This document shows positions 1 to 10,000 of a stretch of 64,000 nt of DNA, piece by piece. The DNA comes from Kovacikia minuta CCNUW1 (GTDB taxonomy: Bacteria > Cyanobacteriota > Cyanobacteriia > Leptolyngbyales > Leptolyngbyaceae): positions 3,968,001 to 4,032,000 of the forward strand of contig NZ_CP083582.1 in the NCBI RefSeq assembly GCF_020091585.1, read 5' to 3'. The position numbers and the translations under genes were made by a program. A model generated the notes under the pieces. The model saw only the letters and a list, made by a program, of their open reading frames with translations. It made no database searches and had not been told where the DNA came from. The stretch's first letter is position 1. The number at the start of each line of letters is the position of its first letter.

Positions 1-159
1 TGAACTGCCTGATCGGGATTGGTGACTCCCCCAACGAACAGAGTCAAACTGTTCAATATGGGAGTCAGAAAACAGTCTTAAAGCCTGCTGTCCCTGGGAC
101 GGAGTAGCAGTGGGGGCAACTGCATCGAACCCCTGTAACCGATTCATCTGTGTGAGCAT
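1..159 (-). CDS. Partial hypothetical protein, runs off the left edge
   Basis: An ATG at 159 on the minus strand opens a frame of 53 codons that stays open to the first base of the window. An AGGA box lies about 8 bases upstream of the ATG. The visible part is rich in Gln, Ser and Arg and begins MLTQMNRLQGFDAV. I do not recognise the family. The neighbour aroC is divergent, so the roughly 260 bases between the two starts would hold both promoters. A second minus-strand frame at 65-256 overlaps it, but that frame ends inside the window, has odd composition and is judged a shadow. Confidence 0.4.
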   Translation of the reverse strand, partial: MLTQMNRLQGFDAVAPTATPSQGQQALRLFSDSHIEQFDSVRWGSHQSRSGSS

Positions 160-420
160 ATTGTTTCCTGGGGGCAATACGTAAAGTAATAGGGTCAAAT
201 ATCAATTTGCTGAGTTGAAGGCATCGTTCGTCTTGAAGAAGATGGCTGTCATTCAAAGGAACCTGTTGTGAACCTATCGGTGCATGCTTTGAACCTTATG
301 CAGAAGCAGTACAAAACTTTACAGTTGGATGAAATCTTTTCTCCTCCAAATCCCTGCCCCCTATTGCCGCCCGATGTTTTTAGTTAAGATTGTGTCCGGC
401 GATCGCATTCAACACACATC

Positions 421-1509
421 ATGAGCAACACCTTTGGACATCTGTTTCGGATTACAACCTTTGGCGAATCCCACGGTGGGGGTGTGGGCGTTGTGATTGA
501 TGGTTGCCCGCCCCGGTTGGAGATTACAGCGGCAGAAATTCAGTTTGAACTTGATCGCCGCCGCCCCGGTCAAAGCAAAATCACCACACCACGTAAGGAA
601 GACGATCGTTGCGAAATTCTATCGGGTGTATTTGAGGGCAAAACGTTGGGTACCCCAATTTCTATCCTGGTTCGCAACAAAGACCAGCGATCGCAGGACT
701 ATGACGAGATGGCAGTCAAATATCGCCCTTCCCACGCCGATGCCACCTATGATGCTAAATATGGAATTCGCAATTACCAGGGAGGAGGGCGTTCTTCCGC
801 CAGAGAGACGATCGGGAGGGTGGCAGCGGGGGCAATTGCCAAAAAAATCCTCCATCAAGTTGCCGGTGTTGAAATCGTCAGCTATGTCAAACGGATCAAA
901 GACCTGGAAGGCATCATCGATCCAGAAACCGTCACGCTAGAACAGGTCGAAAGCAACATCGTCCGCTGCCCTGACCCGGAAGCCGCCGATCGCATGATTG
1001 ATCTGATTGAGCAGATCCGCAACCAGGGTGATTCCCTCGGTGGCGTGGTCGAATGCGTCGTCCGCCATGTCCCCAAAGGTCTGGGAATGCCCGTATTCGA
1101 CAAACTGGAAGCCGATTTGGCAAAAGCGGTTATGTCTCTTCCTGCCACCAAAGGGTTTGAAATTGGCTCCGGTTTTTCAGGCACCTTGATGACAGGCAGC
1201 GAACATAACGACGAATTTTACACCGATGACGAGGGCAATATCCGCACCGTCACCAATCGTTCTGGTGGGGTTCAGGGGGGTATCTCCAACGGAGAAAATA
1301 TCCTCATCCGAATCGCCTTCAAACCCACCGCCACCATCCGTAAGGAGCAACGCACGGTCACCCATGAAGGGGAAGAAGTTACCCTGGCAGCCAAAGGTCG
1401 CCACGATCCCTGCGTTTTACCCAGGGCTGTGCCAATGGTGGAAGCGATGGTTGCCCTTGTCTTGTGCGATCACCTGCTGCGTCAGAAAGGACAATGCGAA
1501 GTGCTTTAG
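421..1509 (+). CDS. aroC: Chorismate synthase
   Basis: The 362-residue product converts 5-enolpyruvylshikimate-3-phosphate to chorismate, the last step of the shikimate pathway, using reduced FMN in the cytoplasm. The N-terminus carries the family signature [16 protein letters not shown]. The [19 protein letters not shown] stretch near residue 125 and the [13 protein letters not shown] stretch near residue 280 are the other conserved FMN and substrate motifs. The length is normal and the frame is intact. ATG at 421 is preceded by AT-rich sequence without a clear ribosome binding site, which is common in cyanobacteria. It is a single gene; a long inverted repeat follows 30 bases after the stop. 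Confidence 0.97.
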   Translation: MSNTFGHLFRITTFGESHGGGVGVVIDGCPPRLEITAAEIQFELDRRRPGQSKITTPRKEDDRCEILSGVFEGKTLGTPISILVRNKDQRSQDYDEMAVKYRPSHADATYDAKYGIRNYQGGGRSSARETIGRVAAGAIAKKILHQVAGVEIVSYVKRIKDLEGIIDPETVTLEQVESNIVRCPDPEAADRMIDLIEQIRNQGDSLGGVVECVVRHVPKGLGMPVFDKLEADLAKAVMSLPATKGFEIGSGFSGTLMTGSEHNDEFYTDDEGNIRTVTNRSGGVQGGISNGENILIRIAFKPTATIRKEQRTVTHEGEEVTLAAKGRHDPCVLPRAVPMVEAMVALVLCDHLLRQKGQCEVL

Positions 1510-1539
1510 GATAATGGATTAAGTAATCTGCACAGGTCA

Positions 1540-1598
1540 GGTTGAAGCTACGAAACCCAACACTCCCGTTGCAAGTGTTGGGTTTCGTAGCTTCAACC
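1540..1598. repeat. Long near-perfect inverted repeat after aroC
   Basis: Two 25-base arms (1540-1564 and 1574-1598) are perfect complements around a 9-base loop. The arm contains GAAACCCAACACT. It could act as a bidirectional terminator for aroC, but there is no long T run, and the arm length is more like a small dispersed palindromic repeat. Confidence 0.8.
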
Positions 1599-1731
1599 CA
1601 ACCGATGAAAGTTGATGTTATTTAATTCTCATGCCTTAGCTGTGCTGATTCAGGTTAATCCGAAGGGAAACATGATCGTATCACCCAACCTTTTCAAACA
1701 TCCTCTTGAATGGGTCTCTTTAAAGTAGGAA

Positions 1732-1795
1732 CCGCCTGAACAAACGTTCAGGCGGAGTGTGGTGTGAGGAGTGAACGGAAACATGCGTCTCCGCT
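1732..1795 (-). ncRNA. yfr1: Yfr1 small regulatory RNA
   Basis: On the minus strand the order is: a 7-bp hairpin with arms CGGAGAC and GTTTCCG (1776-1793), the unpaired motif ACTCCTCACAC (1762-1772), then a 10-bp terminator-like hairpin with arms CCGCCTGAAC and GTTCAGGCGG (1732-1755). This two-hairpin layout with the exact 11-base single-stranded motif is the hallmark of Yfr1, a small RNA of about 55-70 nt found across cyanobacteria that pairs with mRNAs (outer-membrane protein mRNAs in the studied cases). Its position next to a guaB-family gene matches the known guaB linkage in other cyanobacteria. The 5' end near 1795 is inferred from a TACAAT box at 1802-1807. The 3' end is inferred from the hairpin, whose following tract is only moderately T-rich. 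Confidence 0.88.
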
Positions 1796-1801
1796 CTCTT
1801 C

Positions 1802-1807
1802 ATTGTA
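1802..1807 (-). promoter_or_regulatory. Putative -10 box of Yfr1
   Basis: TACAAT on the minus strand, about 6 bases before the inferred Yfr1 start. No convincing -35 hexamer is visible. Placement fits the expected RNA length. Confidence 0.55.
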
Positions 1808-1880
1808 GACGACCCATTTCTGTTTTCCAGGGATTCTTAAGAAGACGAGAAAAAGTCTTAAGAATTTGATCAGAGTTCAG

Positions 1881-3044
1881 CTATTTCCCCATGCCTAGCT
1901 GCTGGGCTTTCTGGTAGACCTTCCCTTCCGTCAGGAGGGAGGGAGCAATCACGACTTCAACCTGTTGCATTTCTTTAATATTTTTTGCCCCCAAAGTCCC
2001 CATACTGGTTTGCAAAGCGCCCAACAGGTTGTGGGTGCCGTCATCCAGTTGGGCAGGTCCACGCAGAATTTGTTCTAGAGTCCCTGTGGTTCCAACGCGA
2101 ATGCGGGTACCCCGTGGTAGAACGGGACTGGGTGTTGCCATACCCCAATGGTAGCCCCGTCCAGGAGCTTCTGTGGCACGGGCGAAGGGAGAGCCAATCA
2201 TTACTCCATCGGCACCGCAGGCAATGCATTTGCAAATGTCACCCCCTGTAATTAAGCCGCCATCAGCAATTACAGAAACATAGTTGCCAGTTTCGCGGAA
2301 ATAATCATCACGGGCGGCGGCACAGTCAGCGATCGCCGTTGCTTGAGGCACTCCCACCCCCAATACCCCGCGAGAGGTGCAGGCGGCTCCGGGGCCAATT
2401 CCGACCAGAATTGCGGTTGCTCCCGCTTTCATCAGATTCAGGGAAACCTCATAGGTGACACAGTTCCCCAAAATTACAGGAATCGGCATATCCTGGCAGA
2501 AATGGGCCAGATCCAATGGTGTAACCGAATCGGGCGACAGGTGAGCCGTTGAAACCACGGTTGCCTGGACAAAAAATAGATCAGCCCCGGCCTGGGCTAC
2601 CGCAGAGCCATACTTTACTGCTCCGGCTGGTGTTGCGCTGACTGCTGCAATTCCGCCCTGCTGCTTGATTTCCTGAATTCGTCGTTGAATCAGTTCCGGT
2701 TGAACGGGTTTAGCATAAAGCCGCTGCATTAATGTGACAAATTCTTCTTTTCCGACCGCAGCAATTTCATCCAGAATAGGGTCAGGATTCTCGTAGCGGG
2801 TCTGAATTCCTTCCAAATTCAGTACGCCTAACGCTCCTAACTGGGATAGCCTGACCGCCATCTGCACATCCACCACCCCATCCATTGCACTGGCAATAAT
2901 CGGAATTTCTCGCTCAATCCCGCCGATGCGCCAGTGGGTATCTGCCAGACTGGGATCAAGCGTGCGTGGTCCGGGAACCAGAGCGATTTCGTCAATACCG
3001 TAAGCCCTACGGGCAGTTTTGCCCCTACCAATTTGAATGTCCAC
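1881..3044 (-). CDS. guaB3: GuaB3-family IMP dehydrogenase-related protein
   Basis: The product resembles the catalytic (beta/alpha)8 barrel of IMP dehydrogenase but lacks CBS domains, which defines the GuaB3 family of cyanobacteria and actinobacteria. IMP dehydrogenases oxidise IMP to XMP for guanine nucleotide synthesis. Visible marks are the N-terminal GRGKTARRAYGIDEIALVPG block, the IMP-binding glycine segment followed by the nucleophile in GIGPGAACTSR, and VIADGGLITGGDICK. The frame extends upstream to 3101, but the GTG at 3044 puts the start right at the conserved VDIQIGRGK block, as in relatives. Yfr1 lies on the same strand 86 bases past the stop. Confidence 0.92.
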   Translation of the reverse strand: MDIQIGRGKTARRAYGIDEIALVPGPRTLDPSLADTHWRIGGIEREIPIIASAMDGVVDVQMAVRLSQLGALGVLNLEGIQTRYENPDPILDEIAAVGKEEFVTLMQRLYAKPVQPELIQRRIQEIKQQGGIAAVSATPAGAVKYGSAVAQAGADLFFVQATVVSTAHLSPDSVTPLDLAHFCQDMPIPVILGNCVTYEVSLNLMKAGATAILVGIGPGAACTSRGVLGVGVPQATAIADCAAARDDYFRETGNYVSVIADGGLITGGDICKCIACGADGVMIGSPFARATEAPGRGYHWGMATPSPVLPRGTRIRVGTTGTLEQILRGPAQLDDGTHNLLGALQTSMGTLGAKNIKEMQQVEVVIAPSLLTEGKVYQKAQQLGMGK

Positions 3045-3165
3045 CTTTGTGCGTCCCCAATCTGTCGAAATTGAACTTAAAACCAGTAGACCCTTGACCA
3101 TGAACGAGCAAGCCTTTTGCTTGAAGTTTATGGTCGAAGTCTCCAGTCTAAATTCCGTGTTTAAG

Positions 3166-4452
3166 TTAGGGTAACAAATTTTGAAGGGTGCTTTTCAATG
3201 CGGCAACGAACTGTTCTAAGTGGGTGGGGGTATGGGTCGCCATCAGGGTTAACCGCAGGCGGCTAGTGGGCACGGTGGGGGGACGAACGGCAGGAGCAAA
3301 GAATCCTGACTGTTGCAAAGCTCTGGCGAGTTGAATTGCGATCGCTGGGTTGTCCAGGGGAAGGCAAAGGATGGGGGTGTGGGGTGTGGGGTGTGGGGTG
3401 TGGGAGAGGGAGAATTTTGAATTTTGAATTTTGAATTTTGAATTGAAGTTGGGGAATGGGGAGGAGGAACTGATCACGGATGGCGGATGGCGGATGGCGG
3501 ATGGCTGAAAGGAAAATTCTTGATCGAGCAGATGCTTGAGATCATTCACGTTCTGCCAGAGCTGCGTCCGGCGCTGGGGTTCTTGTTGGACGATCGCCAC
3601 TGCTGCTAAGGCTGCGGCTGTATCTGCGGGAGATAATCCTGTCGTGTAAATCCACCCTGGAGAGCGATTGCGTAAAAAATCAATCAGGGTGGCGGAGCCT
3701 GCAACATATCCGCCCAGACTGCCCAGGGCTTTGCTAAGGGTGCCAATCTGGATCAGCGATCGTCCGGTGCAGCCAAAATGCTCCACACAACCAGCTCCGG
3801 TTTTGCCCAGCACTCCAGTAGCGTGGGCTTCGTCAATAAGCAGCATGGAATCGAATTGCTCTGCCAGATGCAGCAATTCTGGTAATGGGCAGAGGTCGCC
3901 ATCCATGCTGAACACGCTGTCCGTCAGGATGAGGCAGCGACGGTAGCGATCTCGAGGCTCCAGCAGTTGCCGCAAATTTTCCAGATCGCAATGGGCATAT
4001 TCCAGGATAGTCGCACCACTAAGGATGGCACCATTTTTGAGGCTGGAATGGTTGTACTGATCTGCCAGGATTAAATCGCGTTTGCCCACCAGAGCGCTGA
4101 CCGTTCCCAGGTTTGCCAGATAACCAGAACTGAAGACCAGGGCAGCTTCGGTTTGTTTCAGGTCAGCGATCGCCCGCTCCAGGTCTTGGTGCAAATCCCG
4201 ATGACCACTGATCAGGCGAGAACCTGTGCTGCCTGTGCCGTACTTCTGCGTGGCAGCGATCGCGGCTTGAATCAGGCGATCGTCCCCTGCCAATCCCAAG
4301 TAGTCATTGCTGGCAAAGTTGATGACCTGCTGCCCTTCTAGCAGTACCAAGGCACCCGGACGACTGCCGATCGATTGGACCTGGCGATACCAATTTGCAC
4401 GATGGATGGTTGCTAACGCTGGCTCCATCCAGCCATAGGGATCAGTGGGCAT
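3166..4452 (-). CDS. bioF: 8-amino-7-oxononanoate synthase with a repeat-derived insertion
   Basis: This PLP-dependent alpha-oxoamine synthase condenses pimeloyl thioester with L-alanine in biotin synthesis. Marks: FASNDYLGL near the N-terminus, [13 protein letters not shown], the cofactor-binding [13 protein letters not shown], and [14 protein letters not shown] with the PLP lysine. ATG at 4452 ([13 protein letters not shown]) is preferred over the frame extension to 4491 because relatives begin there. The protein is about 428 residues against a usual 385-390. The surplus is a low-complexity stretch in the last third, encoded by three different heptanucleotide tandem repeats (3373-3506). Conserved C-terminal sequence ([19 protein letters not shown]) resumes after it, so the frame is kept. 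Confidence 0.9.
   Translation of the reverse strand: MPTDPYGWMEPALATIHRANWYRQVQSIGSRPGALVLLEGQQVINFASNDYLGLAGDDRLIQAAIAATQKYGTGSTGSRLISGHRDLHQDLERAIADLKQTEAALVFSSGYLANLGTVSALVGKRDLILADQYNHSSLKNGAILSGATILEYAHCDLENLRQLLEPRDRYRRCLILTDSVFSMDGDLCPLPELLHLAEQFDSMLLIDEAHATGVLGKTGAGCVEHFGCTGRSLIQIGTLSKALGSLGGYVAGSATLIDFLRNRSPGWIYTTGLSPADTAAALAAVAIVQQEPQRRTQLWQNVNDLKHLLDQEFSFQPSAIRHPPSVISSSSPFPNFNSKFKIQNSKFSLSHTPHPTPHTPILCLPLDNPAIAIQLARALQQSGFFAPAVRPPTVPTSRLRLTLMATHTPTHLEQFVAALKSTLQNLLP
3373..3506. repeat. Three adjacent heptanucleotide repeat tracts inside bioF
   Basis: About four copies each of GGGGTGT, ATTTTGA and TGGCGGA follow one another, all with a 7-base period. They are of the STRR type found in intergenic DNA of filamentous cyanobacteria, here inside the bioF reading frame. 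Confidence 0.9.
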
Positions 4453-4580
4453 CAGAACAGTTAATGAGTACCATTTTCCCAAGCTGCACACCGTGGGATT
4501 AGATTCAGTCTACTGCGGGGTATTAAACTTTAGTTGTTAGTACGCAACCTGAATAGGAGAATAGAAGTAGATGCCTTACT

Positions 4581-4619
4581 TTCCACTCCCCACTCCCCAC
4601 TCCCCACTCCCCATTCCCC
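4581..4619. repeat. Heptanucleotide CCCCACT repeat
   Basis: Four to five copies of the 7-base unit CCCCACT abut the start codon of the next gene, leaving no room for a normal ribosome binding site. Confidence 0.85.
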
Positions 4620-5438
4620 ATGCCTGACACTCTCCAATCCCTGATCCAAGCCGTCGAAGCAGCAGACTCCGCTAAACGTCTGGCTGATGCCGTTCAAAAT
4701 TTAGCAAACGCCCACCTGCAAGGGGCGACTCCAACTCTGATTGCGGCGCTGGGGTATAACAATCCGGGGGCAGCGGTTGCCGCAGTGGATGGGTTGGTGC
4801 AGATTGGTGAACCCGCAGTTCCCCTGTTGTTGGAACAACTAGACTCGCACAACTACACCGCACGCGCGTGGGCAATTCGGGCGCTGGCAGGAATTGGTGA
4901 CCCCAGGGGATTGGTAACCCTGCTGGGAGCAGCAACCGCTGATTTTTCTCTGAGTGTGCGGCGTGCGGCTGCCAGAGGGTTAGGGATGATGCGGTGGCAC
5001 TGGTTCCCGCAGGATTTGTTGGAAATTGCCCAGGAGGAAGCCCTGGATGCTTTGCTGTTTGTGGCGCAACAGGATGAGGAATGGGTGGTGCGCTATTCGG
5101 CAGTGGTTGGTTTACAGGCTCTGGCAGGGGCGATCGCCCTCACCCATCCCGACTGGCTGGCGCAAATTCGCTCCCAGTTTGAGCAGATGGCAACGAATGA
5201 TGCCAGTCCGGCGGTGCGTGCCCGTGTCTGGAGGGCGCAGCAGTTACTCGAAGCAGGAGCAGCAAGAAACCCCCAACCCCTTGATGACAAACCTTCTAGT
5301 TTGGAAGAGACGGATTGGCAAACAATCCTGCAAAATCTGTACGCTCGTAAATCCGAGGAACGATCGGTTCTATCTGAGGGTGATCCACGTCGTTATCGAG
5401 ATCTGGCAGCGGCGATCTCGCCTCAAACTTTAGATTAG
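4620..5438 (+). CDS. HEAT-repeat protein of the phycobilin lyase E/F (CpcF/NblB-like) type
   Basis: The 272-residue protein is built of HEAT-like helical repeats, for example [53 protein letters not shown] and [16 protein letters not shown]. In cyanobacteria this architecture is typical of E/F-type bilin lyases, which attach or remove phycocyanobilin on phycobiliproteins, and of the related NblB. A C-terminal tail (residues about 225-272) with [20 protein letters not shown] is longer than in minimal CpcF proteins. No phycobiliprotein genes are nearby, so its substrate cannot be read from context. The assignment to the E/F group is by overall resemblance; a generic HEAT scaffold remains possible. 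Confidence 0.7.
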   Translation: MPDTLQSLIQAVEAADSAKRLADAVQNLANAHLQGATPTLIAALGYNNPGAAVAAVDGLVQIGEPAVPLLLEQLDSHNYTARAWAIRALAGIGDPRGLVTLLGAATADFSLSVRRAAARGLGMMRWHWFPQDLLEIAQEEALDALLFVAQQDEEWVVRYSAVVGLQALAGAIALTHPDWLAQIRSQFEQMATNDASPAVRARVWRAQQLLEAGAARNPQPLDDKPSSLEETDWQTILQNLYARKSEERSVLSEGDPRRYRDLAAAISPQTLD

Positions 5439-5524
5439 AACATGAAGTCATTTCATGTTCGGGCGGAAGGCATTATTTGCTGCCCTGATAAATTATTGAA
5501 GAGCCTAGCCACGGAGCTTAAATC

Positions 5525-5770
5525 ATGCAAATCACGATTCAACTCCCCGATGATCTGAAACAGCACCTGATTCATCAGGCTACTCAACTCAATGTCTCCC
5601 TTGAAACATTTATCCTGCAATCTTTGCGCCAGCTTTCTCAGTCATCGTCCAACAACATTGCGTCGCAATGGTCAGAGACAGTTCTCTCTTATACGGGTAC
5701 TCCAGACCTTCCAGCCTTTGAATCCTATCGGGATGACCTTCTGCCATCCCGCGAACCGGAGCTATTTTAA
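5525..5770 (+). CDS. VapB-like antitoxin
   Basis: This 81-residue protein begins MQITIQLPDDLKQHLIHQA, a strand-helix pattern typical of small DNA-binding antitoxins of the ribbon-helix-helix kind. Its C-terminal half ends in DLLPSREPELF, an acidic tail of the sort that wraps a toxin. The stop codon overlaps the start of the PIN-domain gene by one base (TAATG), giving strict translational coupling. Inferred role: neutralises the downstream toxin and represses the operon. Confidence 0.8.
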   Translation: MQITIQLPDDLKQHLIHQATQLNVSLETFILQSLRQLSQSSSNNIASQWSETVLSYTGTPDLPAFESYRDDLLPSREPELF

Positions 5771-6174
5771 TGCGCTACCTGCTTGATACCTGTGTCATTA
5801 GCGATTTCATTAAAGGCGAACCTGGTACCCAAGCTCGACTTAAGCAAACACTACCTACTAACATTGCAGTTTCGGCGATCACTGTGATGGAGTTGTACTA
5901 TGGGCTACAACTCAATCCTCAACGTGCTCAAAAGATTGAACCTGTTATCACCAGTTTCCTCAGTTCCGTCACTATCCTGCCCTTTGATGCTCCCGAATCT
6001 AAACAGTCAGCTCAAATTCGCGCTGTTCTCAAAACTCAAGGACAGCAAATCGGTGCCTATGATGTTTTGATAGCGGCAACTGCTCTTCAGCATAGCCTGC
6101 TCATGGTCACTGCCAATCAACGGGAGTTTATTCGAATTCCTGGTTTGCAGACTGAAAACTGGCGACAGCCTTAA
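5770..6174 (+). CDS. vapC: VapC-family PIN-domain ribonuclease toxin
   Basis: The 134-residue PIN domain carries the expected acidic residues: Asp in MRYLLDTCVISDF, Glu in ITVMELYYGL, and Asp in QQIGAYDVLIAATAL. The final conserved block MVTANQREFIRIPGL is typical of VapC. Known members cleave tRNA or rRNA in an Mg-dependent way and are held inactive by their antitoxin. The length is normal and all key positions are present, so the pair looks functional, in contrast to the degenerate pair near 48 kb. Confidence 0.9.
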   Translation: MRYLLDTCVISDFIKGEPGTQARLKQTLPTNIAVSAITVMELYYGLQLNPQRAQKIEPVITSFLSSVTILPFDAPESKQSAQIRAVLKTQGQQIGAYDVLIAATALQHSLLMVTANQREFIRIPGLQTENWRQP

Positions 6175-6235
6175 AGCTGAGTTTGTTACCACCTCTAAAT
6201 TTGAAGTTCAAGGAACAATTCAAAACCAGTCCTAA

Positions 6236-6349
6236 ACTGGGCGAGGTGCCATTTTCTTCGATATTCAGAGACGACAAAATCCCGAAATCCGAGAGTATCT
6301 GGAAGGCATTGAAGAGTTGAGGGCAGACTATTTGAAGTTAGCGTGTTGA
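6236..6349 (+). pseudogene. Possible remnant of a lost coding sequence
   Basis: An open stretch of 37 codons ending in TGA encodes a protein-like peptide (AIFFDIQRRQNPEIREY followed by a helical segment) but has no start codon and a stop just upstream. It looks like the C-terminal scrap of a gene whose front has been lost. No family is recognised. Confidence 0.3.
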
Positions 6350-6358
6350 TCTAAAAAT

Positions 6359-6964
6359 ATGCAGCAACTTCAGATAGGGAGCAGCCAAATTTCGTATAGC
6401 CGGACGGAAACGCAGTTAGTTATTCACATTTCTAGCTTTCCTTATTTAAGACAAATTTTCAAAATTTTGAATAAGAATCTCAATCAATCCAAAGACGACG
6501 AGGGAGCTTTCGTAGAGGCTCTTTCTGCTTGTATTTTGGTGCACTCAGTGGTGTACATTCTGCCATTTACAGCTATCCAAAAAATTATCCTTGAGCCTAT
6601 GTATTTACAAACATGGTTTACACTTGCCATGAGCATCTTTTTCATGGGCTATTTGGCTAGATATGCATATTACCTGAATGGCTCAACTCAGCTAGAAATT
6701 ACCCCGCAAACCCTACGATTCTGTCGCAAGTTGCACCTGTTTGGGTATTGCCTCAGAGTCAGGACTGACGACATCAAGCATTTACAAGTTCGCTCGTGGA
6801 CAAAGATTCGTCACGAAGAAAAAGAGCCAAGGGTTTTTTGCATGTTAGTCACAACCCCAAAAACCTATCAATTAAGTCGTGCACTCAGTCGAGCAGAGGC
6901 AGAGTGGCTATCAACCGAAGTATTAGATTTTTTGGCAACGAGCAGAACTGATAGTGCCGCATAA
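6359..6964 (+). CDS. Two-helix membrane protein with a PH-like cytoplasmic domain
   Basis: I do not recognise a named family. The 201-residue product has an N-terminal soluble part of about 55 residues, two hydrophobic segments (near residues 57-77 and 81-101), and a C-terminal domain of mixed strands containing LEITPQTLRFCRKLHLFGY. The pattern of a short hairpin membrane anchor followed by a beta-rich domain resembles bacterial PH-like membrane proteins, but this is structural resemblance only. The start follows an AT-rich stretch with no clear ribosome binding site. Confidence 0.65.
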   Translation: MQQLQIGSSQISYSRTETQLVIHISSFPYLRQIFKILNKNLNQSKDDEGAFVEALSACILVHSVVYILPFTAIQKIILEPMYLQTWFTLAMSIFFMGYLARYAYYLNGSTQLEITPQTLRFCRKLHLFGYCLRVRTDDIKHLQVRSWTKIRHEEKEPRVFCMLVTTPKTYQLSRALSRAEAEWLSTEVLDFLATSRTDSAA

Positions 6965-7000
6965 TTGCGATGGTAGGTATTGTGCGATCGCAGCAAATCC

Positions 7001-10000
7001 ATGACGTTGACACAAGTTGGGGGCGCATTTTTAATTTTTATCCTTTGCCCGCTGTTAGGGGGGGTGCCCCTGATTGCCTGGATTACCCGTGCGCTTACAG
7101 GACGGCAGATCAGACAGCTTGGCACAGGCAACGTGAGCGTTTCAGCCGCCTTCTACCACGGGGGAAAATGGGTGGGCATGCTGGCAGTTTTGTCAGAAGC
7201 CCTCAAGGGGGTGGCGGCAGTTTTGCTTGCTCGCGCTTTCTTTCCCTTAGACCCGGTCTGGGAAATTGTTGCGCTGATTGCGCTGGTCATGGGTCGCTAT
7301 TGGTTTGGTAAGGGCGCTGGAACGACCAACGTAGCTTGGGGATATGTGGCCCATGACCCGATTACGGCTGCACTGGTATTCGTAATTAGCGGAATTGGAT
7401 TCACCATTCTGCGGGAACGGAAACAGGGACGATTGAGCGTTTTGGTTCTGTTCCCCTTAATTACAGCGCTCCGGCATCCCCAGGAGGGGGAATTGATCGG
7501 GGCAGCGATCGCCCTGGCAGTCCTATTAGGTTGGATTTACCGAAAAATTCCTGATGACTTAGACATGACACCAGACGCAGGACAGGCAGATTCACAGGGG
7601 GTATTTCGCTTTTTTCGGGGCGATCGCGCCGTCCAATCCTTAGACCAGGTGTTGGATGCCCGTAAAGCGGGGCACAAGGCAGCGACACTTTCCCAACTCA
7701 AGCGGCTCGGCTACCCTGTGCCGATGGGTTGGATACTGGTCCCTGGCGATGACCCAGACCCATTGTTTGAAATCCTCAAGCCATCACCCAAAGCGCCATT
7801 GGTGGTGCGATCGTCAGCGGTGGGAGAAGATTCCGAAACCGCATCGGCAGCAGGACAGTATGAAACCATCCTCAGCATTACCAGTCGTGAGCAGTTGATG
7901 CCTGCCATGCTCGCGTTGTTTTGCTTCCTACGAAGCCGCCTCAGCCGTGCAATATCGACGCGATCGCCAACTGCCCGAAGCTCCTATGGCCGTGCTGATT
8001 CAAAAGCAGGTGCGGGGGGCTTTTTCCGGTGTTGCCTTTAGCCGCGATCCGATTACTAGACAAGGAGATGCGGTGGCGATCGAAGCGCTGCCCGGCAGTG
8101 CCTCCCAGGTTGTTTCTGGTCAAGTAACCCCCGAAAGTTACCAGGTGTTTGTCCCTGAGGCTAATTTCCAGGCTCCGCCGACGCCCGACTCTCCCACCTG
8201 GGTTTTGCCCGATGACTTGAATTTGCCCCTGGAAGGAACAGGTGACGTTCCCCCTCGGCTGATTCAACAGGTGGCATTGCTGGCGCGGCATCTGGAATCC
8301 CACTACCACGGCATTCCCCAGGATATCGAGTGGAGCTACGACGGGCATCAACTCTGGCTGCTGCAATCCCGCCCAATTACAACCCTGCTGCCGATCTGGA
8401 CACGCAAAATTGCCGCCGAAGTCATTCCTGGGTTGATTTGTCCCCTTACCTGGTCGATTAACCGTCCCCTTACCTGTGGGGTGTGGGGGAATCTATTTAC
8501 GTTGGTACTGGGCGATCGTGCCAGGGGGTTAGACTTCAACGAAACCGCGACGTTGCATTATTCCCGCGCCTACTTCAATGCCTCCCTACTGGGACAGATC
8601 TTTCGCCGGATGGGGTTGCCCCCCGAAAGTCTGGAGTTTTTGACCAGAGGTGCCAAATTCAGCAAACCGCCTCTGCGTTCTACCCTGCGAAACACACCTG
8701 GACTGCTGCGTTTATGCCAGCGCGAACTGAATCTGGAAAAAGACTTCCAACGCGATTATCAGCATAAATTTGCTCCTGCTCTTGCCGACCTGGCTCAGAA
8801 TTCTGCCTCCACGCTGTCTGCAACCGCCCTGCTAAACCGGATTGATGCCATCCTGGAACTACTCAAATCGGCGACCTACTACAGCATTCTGGCTCCCCTC
8901 AGTGCTGCCCTCAGGAAAGCCATTTTCAAAATTCAGGATGAGCAACTGGATAACAGCGACACCCCCGAAGTGGCCGCGTTGCGATCGCTTCAGGAACTGG
9001 CAGGGGAAGCCCGAAAATTACTGAATCAGAACTGGCAGGGGGCAGAGGACAGCAGGCAGGGGGCAGAAGATGGGGAGAATTCAATTCAACATTCAACATT
9101 CAACATTCAACATTCTTCCTCCACACCCCACACCCCACACCCCACACCCCTTTCTACTCTGTCTACCATTCCCGCAGGACAGGCGATTCTTGACCAACTC
9201 AACCAACTGATTGAGCGCTTTGGCTACCTGAGTGAAGTTGGAACCGACATCGCGGTGCCGACGTGGAAGGAAGATCCCCAACCTGTGCGGGAACTGTTTA
9301 CGCAGTTTTGTTTGAATCCTCCACCGGAGATACCGTCTTCTTCCCGTCCCCAGGGGAAGGTGCAACGGGTGCAACGACGATTTCGATTGAAGGGTAGGGT
9401 GACGGAGGTTTACAGTCGGTTGCTGGCAGAGTTGCGCTGGAGTTTTGTGGCACTGGAAACCCTGTGGCTAAAATCAGGCTTGCTATCCAAGCCGGGAGAT
9501 ATCTTTTTTCTAGAGTTTGGTGAAATTCGTTCGTTGGTTGAAACAGGAGAACCGGGAACAGGAGAACGGGAACAGGTGGCTGCGTTGATTGCCCAACGGC
9601 GATCGCAGTTAGAGTCCGATCGCCAACTTGAAACAGCACCGTTCCTGGTCTATGGAGATGATCCGCCCGCACCGATTGCCCCAAGGCACAACTGGCAAGC
9701 GACCCAGCGGCTACAGGGAATTGCAGCCAGCCCAGGGCAAGCAGAGGGACGAGTGCGCGTCGTTCGCAACCTGACGGATATTTCAGACATCGATCGAACT
9801 ACAATCCTGGTTGTTCCCTATACGGATTCCGGTTGGGCACCCCTACTGGCTAGAGCAGGCGGGCTGATTGCTGAAGTGGGAGGGAGACTGTCCCACGGGG
9901 CGATCGTTGCAAGAGAGTACCGCATTCCTGCTGTGATGGATGTCCACAATGCCACCCAACTTTTACAGGATGGTCAACAGGTGCGGATCGATGGGCAACA

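Noticed and set aside
65-256. 63-codon minus-strand ORF at the left edge
   Set aside because: It overlaps a longer-open frame starting at 159 that has a better ribosome binding site and composition.
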